Source: Pseudobacter ginsenosidimutans
GTDB taxonomy: Bacteria > Bacteroidota > Bacteroidia > Chitinophagales > Chitinophagaceae
Reading direction: 5' to 3'
DNA length: 64,000 nt
NCBI RefSeq assembly: GCF_007970185.1
Contig: NZ_CP042431.1
Location: 4,526,001-4,590,000 of the forward strand
The translations under genes were made by a program, and so were the position numbers. This document shows positions 28,801 to 37,659 of this stretch, piece after piece; within the stretch, counting starts at the first letter, position 1; every line of letters begins with the position of its first letter. A model generated the notes under the pieces. The model did not search any database. It saw only the letters and a program-made list of their open reading frames with translations, and was not told the DNA's origin.

Positions 28801-29292
28801 GATGATGCCTACATCGGTGTGAATCCCGATCCTACTTATGATGGCGGTTTTGGAACATCGGTCATGTACAAGGGGCTGAGCTTTGCCATGGGCTTTACCT
28901 ACTCCAAAAAAATAGGTAGTCATCCATTCATGTCCATCGTACCGGGCAAGATGACCAATATGCCACTGCCGGCAGAGATCAGGGATGATCACTGGCAAAA
29001 GCCGGGCGATAATGCCAGCTATGCAAAGTACACTACCTCTGGCGGCAGCACACTTACAGGATCAGACAGGGGCTATGTTGATGCGTCCAGTATCCAATGT
29101 AACAGGGCATCGCTGGCCTGGACCTTACCGCATAAAACAATTAAGCGTGCAGGTATGGCCGGTTGCACCGTGGGGGTGAATGTGAGCAACCTTTTTACCA
29201 TCACGCGTTTCAAAGCTGACCCTGCGCTCATGGCTAATTCCTATATTCCCCTGCCCAGGACTATCGCCGGATCAATTTCCTTCACATTCTAA
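25900..29292 (+). CDS. SusC/RagA-type TonB-linked outer-membrane protein 2
   Basis: 1130 residues, intact. Signal peptide within ~28-47 (ends FSTAQ), STN domain (~48-112; LSLQQIFAEIKKQTNYAVIY), regulatory-like beta domain (~128-205; GLITDGKTNQPLASVTVIIN), plug (LYVIDGVP; TAIYGSRGANGVIMITTRK) and the barrel ending in GSISFTF. It imports a ligand delivered by SusD 2 using TonB energy, and its STN domain can signal to FecR 2. A 182-bp gap precedes it with no clear hairpin. SusD follows after 11 bp. Confidence 0.94.
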   Translation: MLQSTPEKLTGKTAYAPGMEPKPAGRQRFLPILLIICLAPLFSTAQKVTLKGELSLQQIFAEIKKQTNYAVIYNPETIDVRGRVDVNASNQPLEAFIKTILIDFPYTYNISGSNIIIIKREIVVPPLPAAGKRDIHGLITDGKTNQPLASVTVIINGTRQATQTDAAGKFVLTNVPDDFSITVSSVGYEKLVRKIGKSELYLPIPLTVATSVLDEAVVQAFGTTTRRRATGNIVKVSGEEIEKLPVMNPLLALQGKVPGLTIQPLGASASGMMKVEIRGRNNVNPNSLSEPLYVIDGVPQTVLEVKGSTRYGLNVSGGMVQSGASATKGQSPLFGMNPADIESISVLSDGDATAIYGSRGANGVIMITTRKAKAGKTAFNLKVEQGINKVPRYLDMLDIDEYLAIRREAFKNDGIIPTAANAPDLMVWDLNRNVDWQKELMGKGGGFQSYSASISGGDARTAFRLSASHMNTVDLQSIEGHNKATNLSFSGSHSSLNQKLTVSLNGNLAFKDVNAILDRTGGFLLPPNAPPIYDDKGNLNYADWNAINQPFGYMFDYRLMPNDVKTNMLIGGFQLNYKPVKGLSITGTAGLNNSTLNNTLITPIAAQNPILNPTGRSIVGRTVANNLELSQQTNYGFFLGKGKMELLAGVSYQQTTTTTNTINALAFSSDDLLNNVSNAATTITTEGKSQYRYASVFGRITYNWDGKYTINLNGRRDGSSKFRRGKQYGNFGSIGLAWTLDQEEWMKKIMPEWIGMFKLWANYGLSGGDNVADYEFFPQWNNRRIGAISNTALNYDYNGIKPYQQVVPVNQEFQWDENRKFDAGIDLSLFRDRVNVTASWYLNRISNGIVRLPMPFYTGLNNINANSPAIVHNSGLILSLSADLISNGKVKWNVTFNYSRNRNKLAAFPGIDQTVYASQLVVGQPLNMRYVTHYLGVDPLTGNYVFEDRNGDGRIMLNQGVAPGTGSDDAYIGVNPDPTYDGGFGTSVMYKGLSFAMGFTYSKKIGSHPFMSIVPGKMTNMPLPAEIRDDHWQKPGDNASYAKYTTSGGSTLTGSDRGYVDASSIQCNRASLAWTLPHKTIKRAGMAGCTVGVNVSNLFTITRFKADPALMANSYIPLPRTIAGSISFTF

Positions 29293-29303
29293 ACCCAACG
29301 GAC

Positions 29304-30740
29304 ATGCGAAAAAATAATCCCATTCAAAATATATCTCTCGCCCTGCTGATGGTGGCCTCACTTTCTTCCTGCGAAAAACTGATCACGGCGGATGAACCTA
29401 CAGATACCATCACTACAGTAAAGATCTTTGATACGGAAGCAAAGGCAGAAATGGCCATTGCCGGAGCATACAACAGTATGATCAATGGAAACGGACAAGA
29501 CGTCTATTCCTCAGCATATGGTTCATTCGCTGCCGGACTGGCTTCCATTGCCGGAGGTTATGCAGCAGGTGAGCTGATCAATTTCAATAATAGCCTTAAC
29601 GCCAATGAATATGTGCTGGTCACCAGCAAGATGACGGCAACCAATACTACAATCCCGCGCTCACTTTGGTCGTCATGTTATTATGTGATCTATAATGCCA
29701 ATACAGTGATCGAAGGTATCTCTGCATCTACTTCGCCTAAACTGCGCGATAGCGTCAGGAAAGAGATCATTGCCGAAGCAAAATTCATCCGCGCCTTCTG
29801 TTATTTCTACCTGGTCAATTTCTTCGGGGATCTGCCGATTGCGCTCTCCGGTGATTTCAATAATACCGCAAGCCTCAGCAGGTCTCCTGTGCAGGAAGTG
29901 TACAAACAGATCATGGCTGATCTGAAAGATGCTGAAGCAGGGCTGGCCGCGGATTATTCCGTGGGCCGTGGCAAAAGGGTTCGCGTGAATAAATATGCAG
30001 CTATCGCATTGCAGGCCAGAGTGCATCTTTTCCTGGGAGAAAATGAGCTGGCAGCTGCCAGGGCTACAGATGTGATCAACCACACAACGTTGTATAACCT
30101 CGAACCGAATATAGAAGATGTGTTCCGCACCACCAGCAAGGAAGCCATCTTCCAGCTGATGCAAACGGAGAAGGACAATGTATTGAGGAATGCAACACCG
30201 TTCGGTTATTCCAGCAACAACTATCTGTTGCAACAGGGACTGCTGGATCTTTTTGAAACAGGCGATCTCCGCAAACAATTCTGGATAAGGAACAATAACC
30301 TTGTGAACAAGTACACCATCATCAACACCAATGCGGTGGTGGGCGCTCCTGCCAGGGAATACTATATGGCATTGCGCCTCGGTGAATTGTATCTCATCAG
30401 GGCTGAAGCCCGCGCCAATGGTGCTGCCGGCGGATTGACCGGTGCAATCGAAGATCTCAATGCTTTGCGCAGAAGGGCGGATATCGATGAGCTGGATGAA
30501 ACACTCGGTGAAACCGATGTGAAAGCTGCTATCGAAAAAGAAAGACAAACAGAGCTTTTTGCAGAGTGGGGAAGCCGTTGGTTCGATCTCAAACGTACGG
30601 GTAAAGCGCTGGAGGTGTTGAATGCCATGCCGCTGAAACAACCCTGGGAAGGAGATCATCAGCTCCTGATGCCTCTTCCGCCGGATGAGATCTCCAGGAA
30701 CAACAAGATCATCCAAAATCCCGGTTATACATCTCTGTAA
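29304..30740 (+). CDS. SusD/RagB-family substrate-binding lipoprotein 2
   Basis: 478 residues. Lipobox LSSC near residue 23; SusD features include AEMAIAGAYNSMINGNG, EIIAEAKFIRAFCYFYLVNF, FGDLP and the C-terminal ERQTELFAEWGSRWFDLKRTG, NPGYTSL. Partner of SusC 2 at the cell surface. Followed by a lipoprotein that may be a third surface component. Confidence 0.94.
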   Translation: MRKNNPIQNISLALLMVASLSSCEKLITADEPTDTITTVKIFDTEAKAEMAIAGAYNSMINGNGQDVYSSAYGSFAAGLASIAGGYAAGELINFNNSLNANEYVLVTSKMTATNTTIPRSLWSSCYYVIYNANTVIEGISASTSPKLRDSVRKEIIAEAKFIRAFCYFYLVNFFGDLPIALSGDFNNTASLSRSPVQEVYKQIMADLKDAEAGLAADYSVGRGKRVRVNKYAAIALQARVHLFLGENELAAARATDVINHTTLYNLEPNIEDVFRTTSKEAIFQLMQTEKDNVLRNATPFGYSSNNYLLQQGLLDLFETGDLRKQFWIRNNNLVNKYTIINTNAVVGAPAREYYMALRLGELYLIRAEARANGAAGGLTGAIEDLNALRRRADIDELDETLGETDVKAAIEKERQTELFAEWGSRWFDLKRTGKALEVLNAMPLKQPWEGDHQLLMPLPPDEISRNNKIIQNPGYTSL

Positions 30741-30774
30741 GTAAAACAATCGATCATCATTGAACCCGTTTCAT

Positions 30775-31515
30775 ATGCATAAATTATTTTCAGGTATCCT
30801 GCTCATGCTGACGCTGACAGGATGCATCAAAGAGAATCCTTCCAGGCAGGCAGTTTCACTCACCGTTGTGAATGCAGTGGTGGGCAGCAATACACTTCGT
30901 CCCAATTTCACAGGAACAGGCACCATCAGGTATATTGATACATGGCCGATCAGTTATGGCATCTTTAATTTGAGTTCCAACCTGTATTCAAGAGAAGCAG
31001 GGATCACTACCCTGGGCTTGTTTCAGATGCCCGATACACTGGCAAAGGATCAGCCACTTTTCAACCTGCAGCTGAACCTGCCGGAAGCATCCATTCATTC
31101 GCTTTATCTCACCGGCACCGTTGCCGAACCGGATACCATGCTGATCAGGGATATAGTTCCCGGTTATGCTTCTTCCGATACCAGCATGGGCATTCGTTTC
31201 GTGAATCTCAGCAAGGGCAGCGATCCTGTTACTGTGAACCTGCTTGGGCAACCGGACGGATCAGAAGCCGGAGCGCTCGCTTATAAAAAATATACCGGCT
31301 TCAAAAAATACCGTGTGAGAAATGGTGTGGGCAAATACGTTTTCGAGTTCCGCAATACGGTAACCGGTAATGTGGATGCCACCTACACTGCCGACTTCAT
31401 TGATGAGATCAATAACCGCTATGTATACAGGAATTTTACAATTGCCTTCATCGGTAAGCCAGGCGGAACAGGAGCTGAAGCATTTAAAACAATGCTGATC
31501 CAGCATGGAAACTAA
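30775..31515 (+). CDS. Lipoprotein, DUF4397-like beta protein
   Basis: 246 residues from ATG 30775 (an in-frame TTG lies 15 bp upstream). Lipobox LTGC (Cys18). The rest is beta-rich: SLTVVNAVVGSNTLRPNF, IRFVNLSKGSDPVTVNLL, YVFEFRNTVTGNVDATYT. The arrangement of an N-x-V-x-G strand and a later IRFVNLS strand resembles DUF4397 domains, but the match is by eye. Located between SusD 2 and the ABC ATPase, so it may be a surface lipoprotein of the uptake complex. Confidence 0.6.
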   Translation: MHKLFSGILLMLTLTGCIKENPSRQAVSLTVVNAVVGSNTLRPNFTGTGTIRYIDTWPISYGIFNLSSNLYSREAGITTLGLFQMPDTLAKDQPLFNLQLNLPEASIHSLYLTGTVAEPDTMLIRDIVPGYASSDTSMGIRFVNLSKGSDPVTVNLLGQPDGSEAGALAYKKYTGFKKYRVRNGVGKYVFEFRNTVTGNVDATYTADFIDEINNRYVYRNFTIAFIGKPGGTGAEAFKTMLIQHGN

Positions 31516-31548
31516 CAGGAATAATTAACCGCTTTTATAACGATTATT

Positions 31549-32472
31549 ATGAGCATACTCAAAATTGAAAACCTCTCCCACAGGTATAGCACAGCCTGGG
31601 CGATCCGGGACATCAACCTGGAGATCAACCAGACGGGAGTGATCGGATTGCTTGGCTCCAATGGGGCCGGCAAGTCCACCACCATGAACATCGTTTGTGG
31701 TGTAGTGAACCAGACGGAAGGCACTGTAACCATCAACGGTTACGATACCAGGAAACAACCAGAGCTCTCCAAAATGGAGATCGGCTTCCTGCCGCAGACG
31801 CCGCCGGTGTATACAGACCTTACCGTGGATGAGTTCCTTACCTATGCAGCGGAGATCCGCCTCATTCCAAAGAACAAGATCAAAGCCGCCGTAGGGGAAG
31901 CGATGGAAAAATGCCAGATCTCGCATTTCAGTTCAAGGCTGATCAAGAATCTCTCCGGTGGTTATAAACAGCGTGTGGGCATTGCACAGGCGATCATCCA
32001 CAAACCCAAACTGGTGATCATGGACGAACCTACCAACGGCCTCGATCCCAACCAGCTGATCGAAGCAAGAAAACTGATCCGGGAGATTGCGCAGGATAGA
32101 ACAGTCCTGCTCTCTTCGCATATCATGAGCGAGATCCATATGCTTTGCCGGGAAGTGATCATGATCGAGAACGGCCGCATCATCTTCTCCGATTCCATGG
32201 ATGCTTTCAACAACTATGTACAGCCTGCCAGCATCCTGCTGAAGATGGAGAATGCACCGGATCAGCAGGAGATCCTCCAGATCAAAGGCGCCACCAGGCT
32301 GGAATACATCTCAGAAAAGCAATACCGCCTCTTCTTTGACGGCGACCAGGAAATCACTGAAAGGCTCATCAAAGCCAGCGTGGCAAACGACTGGCGCCTC
32401 CGCGAGATCTCACTCGAAAAAGGACAGCTGGACGATGTGTTCAGGCAATTATCCTCCCAACCACACTCTTAA
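31549..32472 (+). CDS. ABC transporter ATP-binding protein (copy 2)
   Basis: 307 residues. Walker A GSNGAGKST (36-44), signature LSGGYKQ (135-141), Walker B LVIMDEP (155-161) and a SSHIMSE switch region. The ~80-residue tail after the nucleotide domain is the type seen in GldA/DrrA-like exporters and matches the fragment at 1-291. It supplies energy to the permease/GldG fusion that starts 9 bp later. It follows the lipoprotein gene by 33 bp. Confidence 0.95.
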   Translation: MSILKIENLSHRYSTAWAIRDINLEINQTGVIGLLGSNGAGKSTTMNIVCGVVNQTEGTVTINGYDTRKQPELSKMEIGFLPQTPPVYTDLTVDEFLTYAAEIRLIPKNKIKAAVGEAMEKCQISHFSSRLIKNLSGGYKQRVGIAQAIIHKPKLVIMDEPTNGLDPNQLIEARKLIREIAQDRTVLLSSHIMSEIHMLCREVIMIENGRIIFSDSMDAFNNYVQPASILLKMENAPDQQEILQIKGATRLEYISEKQYRLFFDGDQEITERLIKASVANDWRLREISLEKGQLDDVFRQLSSQPHS

Positions 32473-32481
32473 TTTTTTCCG

Positions 32482-34827
32482 ATGAAACTGATATTAAAAG
32501 TTGCGCGGACCGAGCTCCGCAATCTATTCTATTCCCCTGTCGCATGGTTTCTGACCATCGCGTTCATGGCGCAATGCGCACTTTTCTACACCATCATGGT
32601 GGAAAAGATGGCCCGCTTCCAGGAATTGTTCGTCAAGAATAATTCTGAATGGATCGGTTTCAATGATTCACTTACACAAACCATCTTCCTGGCCGATCAG
32701 GGCATTTTTGTGAATGTATTGCAGAACCTCTTTCTATTTGTTCCCTTGCTCACGATGGGACTGATCAGCAGGGAGATCAATAACGGCACCATCAAACTAT
32801 TGTATTCTTCTCCATTGAAGATAAGGCATATCGTGTTGGGCAAATATCTCGCAACGATGGCTTACAATGTGTTACTGGTGGGCATTGTGGGTGTTTTTGT
32901 GATTCTGGGTATGACCAATATCGAGTATGTGGATTATGGAAGATTGCTCACCAGTCTGCTCGGATTCTTTATGCTGGTTTGTGCTTATACCGCTATCGGT
33001 ATTTTCATGAGCAGTGTAACTACCTATCAGATCATTTCAGCGATCGCCACTTTCACTATTATCTTTTTCCTTTCTTACATTGGTGAGCTCTGGCAGAAGT
33101 ATGATTATATCCGCGATATCACGCACTTCCTGTCCATGAAAGGAAGGGCCATCAAATTGTTGAGTGGTCTGATCAGAACAACGGATATCATTTATTTCGC
33201 AACCATCATCGTCATGTTCCTCGGCTTTACTCTGTTCCGACTGAAAGGGGCCAGGGAATTTGTTCCAACATACAAAAAGTCGATCCGCTATGTTTCGCTG
33301 ATCGTTGTTTGTCTGGCAGTGGGCTATATCACATCAAGACCAGGACTGATCGGATATTGGGATACTACCAGGGATAATATCAATACCATCCATCCTAAAA
33401 CCCAGGCCATCCTTGCCGGATTTGAAAAGAATGAACCGGTGGAGATCACACTGTATGCCAATATGCTTGGAAGGAATTGGATGCAGGGGGGAATGCCTGA
33501 AAGAAGAATGGATTATATGTGGAGGCTATGGGAGCCCTATCTCCGCTTCAAACCGGATCTGAAATTCAAGTTTGTTACTTACTATGATATTCCTGACAAC
33601 GATTCAACTTTGTACAAGGCTTTTCCCGGGAAGACCAAAAAGCAGATTGCTGAAGAGATCGGTAAAGGGATCGGTGGAGATGTAAGTAAGTGTATGCCTC
33701 CTGAAGAAGTGCGTAAAATGATTGACCTCACACCGGAAGGCATGCAGCTGGTGTTGCAGGCGAAGTACAAAGGCAGGGCCACTTTTATTCGTACGTATGT
33801 GGACGGTGTTACATGGCCTAATGAAACGAATGTGAGTGCTGCCTTTCTCCGTTTGCAGCAGGATACCATGCCGAAAGTATTGTTCACCAGCGGAAACCTG
33901 GAACGCAGTATTTTCAAATCCGGCGAAAGAGAATATGCGGGTGGAGTAACCGATATCTCCAAGCGTGCGAGCCTGGTCAATATTGGATTTGACAATGATA
34001 CCATCAATCTCGATCAGCAGGATATTCCAAAAGGTATTTCATCATTGGTGATTGCTGATCCTAAAACGGCCTTGAGCCCGGTGAAGCAGGACAAGATCCG
34101 TAAATACATTGCCGGGGGCGGGAATGTTTTCATTTTGACTGAACCCGGAAAAACTGACCTGGTAAATCCGCTGCTCGCAGAAACCGGTACTGAATTCATG
34201 CCGGGAACGATAGTGGAGATCAGTAAGAATGAAGCACCCAATATGGCGCTGCCCTTTGTGACGAAGGATATTGAAAAGATGGCGCCTGACGCAATACAGA
34301 AGCTCCGCCTGAAGATCAAGAATGAAAGAAAAACACCCAAAAGAAGACATGTGAAAATGCTTGGTACCACTGCCATCAGGCAATTACCTGGAAGTTCTTT
34401 CAGTAAGTATAGTTTCCTGCAGACGAATTCGCAAAACGATATCTGGATTAAGATGGGCCATTTGGTAGCGGATTCTACTGCTCCCGTCTTCTCTCCGCAG
34501 GAAGGCGATTTCAGGGATAGTTCATTTTCGCTGATGGGTGGCATTTACAGGAATATCAATGGGAAAGAGCAACGCATCATGTTATCCGGTGATGCTGACT
34601 TCTTCAGCAACAGGAGAAGCAATGGAGATGATATGTTGTTGTTCGGTTTCAGCTGGCTGGATAATAACCGCTTTCCCAATTTCGCTGTGCGCCCCAGTCC
34701 GATGGACCTGAACATCAAGATCAGTTCTGAAACAGCCAATATGCAGGTTTGGGTATTCCTGTACATCCTTCCGGCAATAGTGTTGCTGCTCGGTATCGTA
34801 TTACTCGTTCGCCGCAAACGCAAATAA
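32482..34827 (+). CDS. ABC-2 permease fused to GldG-like domain (copy 2)
   Basis: 781 residues. N-terminal ABC-2 domain with about six membrane spans (residues ~15-260), an extracytoplasmic GldG-like domain (~290-740) and a final span (~755-775) ending in RRKRK. The GldG hallmark seen in copy 1 as SGHGERD is replaced here by TSGNLERSI near residue 470, so the conserved His and Gly are lost. The YYDIPDNDS and IRKYIAGGGNVFILTEPG segments match GldG-like proteins. It forms an exporter or envelope machine with the upstream ATPase. The MutS-like type A gene starts 1 bp after its stop. Confidence 0.87.
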   Translation: MKLILKVARTELRNLFYSPVAWFLTIAFMAQCALFYTIMVEKMARFQELFVKNNSEWIGFNDSLTQTIFLADQGIFVNVLQNLFLFVPLLTMGLISREINNGTIKLLYSSPLKIRHIVLGKYLATMAYNVLLVGIVGVFVILGMTNIEYVDYGRLLTSLLGFFMLVCAYTAIGIFMSSVTTYQIISAIATFTIIFFLSYIGELWQKYDYIRDITHFLSMKGRAIKLLSGLIRTTDIIYFATIIVMFLGFTLFRLKGAREFVPTYKKSIRYVSLIVVCLAVGYITSRPGLIGYWDTTRDNINTIHPKTQAILAGFEKNEPVEITLYANMLGRNWMQGGMPERRMDYMWRLWEPYLRFKPDLKFKFVTYYDIPDNDSTLYKAFPGKTKKQIAEEIGKGIGGDVSKCMPPEEVRKMIDLTPEGMQLVLQAKYKGRATFIRTYVDGVTWPNETNVSAAFLRLQQDTMPKVLFTSGNLERSIFKSGEREYAGGVTDISKRASLVNIGFDNDTINLDQQDIPKGISSLVIADPKTALSPVKQDKIRKYIAGGGNVFILTEPGKTDLVNPLLAETGTEFMPGTIVEISKNEAPNMALPFVTKDIEKMAPDAIQKLRLKIKNERKTPKRRHVKMLGTTAIRQLPGSSFSKYSFLQTNSQNDIWIKMGHLVADSTAPVFSPQEGDFRDSSFSLMGGIYRNINGKEQRIMLSGDADFFSNRRSNGDDMLLFGFSWLDNNRFPNFAVRPSPMDLNIKISSETANMQVWVFLYILPAIVLLLGIVLLVRRKRK

Positions 34828-34828
34828 T

Positions 34829-36133
34829 ATGCAGATGATCTTACAAACAGACGATCAAACGATAGATGACCTGCGCCTGTTCAGCAAGCGCGATACACCC
34901 GGCATCTTCGATATCTATAATACAACGCATACACGTGGCGCAGAAGAGCTGCTCCGCGAAATGTTCCGATCTCCTCTCTCCAACAGGGAGGAGATCAACC
35001 GCCGCAGCGCCATCATCGGGCATTTCTGTAAAACAGGAATGAAGTTCCCCTTTGAATCAGCGCTTTTCGATATGGCGGAGAAATACCTTACAGACAGCGC
35101 TGATGCCGGAAAAGGCAGCACGCAAAGCATGCTCAGCGAAAAGGAGATCCTGAATGGTGTAACCTCACTGATCAGCCTCATCCAGCAGACGAAACAATTC
35201 CTGCATTCGGAAGATGTCCGAAACCTGCAAGCGTTTGCACCTGAGCGTGAGGCCATCGGAAAACTGCTGGATGATCCTGCGCTGGAACCTGTGCTCAGCG
35301 AAAAGTCGCAGGGAAAGATCTCCTACGCAGCGGTCACCGCCTTCGATGTATTGCTGCGCGTACGCGAGAGAAGCAAGATCGAAAAGCTGCTGTCGCAGAT
35401 CTACCTGCTGGATGTATACATCTCTGTAGCGATGGTGGCTGCTAAAAGGAATTTTGTCTTTCCTGTTGCGCTGGATAATAAAAAAGGGGAATTGAAAATT
35501 GATGGTTTGTATCATCCCGAGCTGAAGAATCCCATACCCAACGATATAGTCATGGATCAGAGCAGGACACTTGTATTTCTTACCGGCGCCAATATGGCCG
35601 GTAAGAGTACATTCCTGCGATCACTGGCTACCGCCGTGTACATTGCCCATATGGGATTCCCTGTGGCTGCAAAACGGATGGAATTCTCGGTTATGGATGG
35701 CATTTATACTACCATCAATCTGCCGGATAACCTGGGGATCGGCGCCAGCCATTTCTATGCGGAAGTTTTACGCGTAAAGAAAGTGGCAACAGCCCTGAGC
35801 CAGGGGAAATCACTCTTCATCATTTTCGATGAGCTCTTCCGCGGCACCAATGTGAAAGATGCGCATGAAGCCTCTGTTGCCATTGCGCTGGCCTTTGCCG
35901 GCAGGATGAACAGCCGTTTCATCATTTCATCACATATTGTGGAGGCTGCCGGTAAGCTGGCAACCAAACCGAATATCGATTTCCTCTTCCTGCCTACGCG
36001 TATGAACGGGCATGTTCCCGAATATACCTACACGTTGGAGCATGGAGTTACCAACGACAGGCACGGGATGATCATCATCCGGAATGAGGGTATCCTTGAA
36101 ACTTTGAAGAACGGCCGCAAGCGCGCTGTGTAA
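34829..36133 (+). CDS. MutS-like ATPase, type A (copy 2)
   Basis: 434 residues. Helical N-terminal half (QTIDDLRLFSKRDTPGIFDI) and MutS ATPase domain with Walker A GANMAGKST (253-261), Walker B FIIFDELFRGT (330-340) and SSHIVEAAGKL. Same type-A marks (FRGT, HIVEA) as the gene at 3989-5344. No mismatch-recognition domain and no Smr domain. It starts 1 bp after the permease stop, so expression is tied to the transporter. Confidence 0.83.
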   Translation: MQMILQTDDQTIDDLRLFSKRDTPGIFDIYNTTHTRGAEELLREMFRSPLSNREEINRRSAIIGHFCKTGMKFPFESALFDMAEKYLTDSADAGKGSTQSMLSEKEILNGVTSLISLIQQTKQFLHSEDVRNLQAFAPEREAIGKLLDDPALEPVLSEKSQGKISYAAVTAFDVLLRVRERSKIEKLLSQIYLLDVYISVAMVAAKRNFVFPVALDNKKGELKIDGLYHPELKNPIPNDIVMDQSRTLVFLTGANMAGKSTFLRSLATAVYIAHMGFPVAAKRMEFSVMDGIYTTINLPDNLGIGASHFYAEVLRVKKVATALSQGKSLFIIFDELFRGTNVKDAHEASVAIALAFAGRMNSRFIISSHIVEAAGKLATKPNIDFLFLPTRMNGHVPEYTYTLEHGVTNDRHGMIIIRNEGILETLKNGRKRAV

Positions 36134-36243
36134 AGACATGGTGAGCAGTTGGTGCGTGCACCCATGCATGTAAAGTTGGTTGCACAGATGGTTACCCGTA
36201 GCACGCACCGCTGATTCACAGCACATTCTAAAATAAAACAACA

Positions 36244-37560
36244 ATGAGTTTCAGAATAGACAGGCAGACACTGGATGAATTGAACCTGCTGGGCAAGTTC
36301 CGTCAGGGTTCTGTGTACCATTTGTTCAACCAGGTGAAAACGAGGGGAGGAGAGCAGTTGCTGGACATGATGTTCCGCGATCCGCTCACTGATGCTGCCA
36401 GTATCAACACCCGCAGCAGCATCTTCCGTTACTTCCAGGAGCAGCAGTTATCCTTTCCCTTCGATGTGCAGCAGGTGACGCTTATGCGTGAATACCTGGA
36501 TGCAGGCTCCGGAGGCAGCGCCCCGATGGTGCTGGCTGGTATGGTAGTGAAGAAAGTATTGTCTGGCCTTACACGTGATGAGCGATACAAGAAAAATATC
36601 CAGGGGCTGCAGGCTACCATCGTTACCCTTAAAAAAACTGCCGGCATCATTGCGCTCCTGGAGCACAAGAGCGGCCCTTTTGCCGCCAGGATACTGGCAG
36701 TAAAAAAGATACTGGAACAGCCCAATATGGCCCGGCTAACGGAGATGGATATCTACCAGGCACTCCCTGTTCAAACACTAGCCTTTTACGAGCACCTGCT
36801 GAAAAGCAGGCTGACTGTAGAAATGGAAGCGGTATTGCAGTTCATCTATGAACTGGACGTATACATTGCCGTTAGTTCTGTTGCCGCCAGGAAAAAATTC
36901 TCCTATGCAGTAGCGCTGTCGCCGGAGAAGAACCTGCTGTCGGTTCAGGACCTGCGCCATCCCTGCATCGATAACGCCATTGGCAATGACCTGCTGATGC
37001 AGGAGAACAGCAATGTGATCTTCCTGACCGGGGCCAATATGGCGGGTAAATCCACCCTGATGAAATCCATCGGTATTGGTATGTATCTTGCCCATATGGG
37101 TTTCCCCGTGGCCGCGCAAAAAATGGAATTCTCTGTTCGTGAAGGATTGTATTCAAGTATCAATGTGGCCGATAATATCGGTCTTGGTTACAGTCACTTC
37201 TATGCAGAAGTGGTGCGTGTAAAGCAAGCTGCCGATGCGGCAGCCAGCGGCCATCGCCTTTTACTGATGTTTGATGAGCTGTTCAAAGGCACCAATGTAA
37301 AGGACGCCTATGATGGTACACTTTCGGTTACAGAAGCATTTGCTGAGTACCAGGATTGTCTGTTTATCGTATCTACGCATATCATCGAAGTGGGAGAGGC
37401 GCTGAAAGGTACGCCCAATATGCAGTTTCGCTTTCTGCCTACTATTATGGAGGGATCGAGGCCGCGCTATACGTATAAAGTGGAGCAGGGGATTACAGAA
37501 GACAGGCAGGGAATGCTTATTATTATGAATGAAGGTATCCTGGATTTGATCAATTCATAA
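36244..37560 (+). CDS. MutS-like ATPase, type B (copy 2)
   Basis: 438 residues, intact. It begins MSFRIDRQTLDELNLLGKF, close to the type B start in copy 1. Walker A GANMAGKST (263-271), Walker B LLMFDELFKGT (~341-351), then SVTEAF, VSTHIIEVGE and the tail GITEDRQGMLIIMNEGILD, which shows what copy 1 lost by frameshift. A 110-bp gap separates it from type A, in contrast to the 4-bp overlap in copy 1. Last gene of the operon; a strong stem-loop follows at 37660-37707. Confidence 0.83.
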   Translation: MSFRIDRQTLDELNLLGKFRQGSVYHLFNQVKTRGGEQLLDMMFRDPLTDAASINTRSSIFRYFQEQQLSFPFDVQQVTLMREYLDAGSGGSAPMVLAGMVVKKVLSGLTRDERYKKNIQGLQATIVTLKKTAGIIALLEHKSGPFAARILAVKKILEQPNMARLTEMDIYQALPVQTLAFYEHLLKSRLTVEMEAVLQFIYELDVYIAVSSVAARKKFSYAVALSPEKNLLSVQDLRHPCIDNAIGNDLLMQENSNVIFLTGANMAGKSTLMKSIGIGMYLAHMGFPVAAQKMEFSVREGLYSSINVADNIGLGYSHFYAEVVRVKQAADAAASGHRLLLMFDELFKGTNVKDAYDGTLSVTEAFAEYQDCLFIVSTHIIEVGEALKGTPNMQFRFLPTIMEGSRPRYTYKVEQGITEDRQGMLIIMNEGILDLINS

Positions 37561-37589
37561 AACATAGATATCACTTATCTTTTAAAAGA

Positions 37590-37652
37590 AATATCATCTA
37601 AGTGATATCTAAGGGATATGTAAGTAATATCTAAGCAATATCCTCTGATATC
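37590..37652. repeat. Short tandem repeat, ~11-bp period
   Basis: The hexamer (A/G)ATAT(C/G) recurs at 37590, 37604, 37615, 37626, 37637 and 37647. The middle units are 11 bp each: GATATCTAAGG, GATATGTAAGT, AATATCTAAGC, AATATCCTCTG. One further GATATC is at 37567. The spacing equals about one DNA turn. It lies between the stop of the MutS-like B gene and its terminator. Confidence 0.6.
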
Positions 37653-37659
37653 AAGGCAC

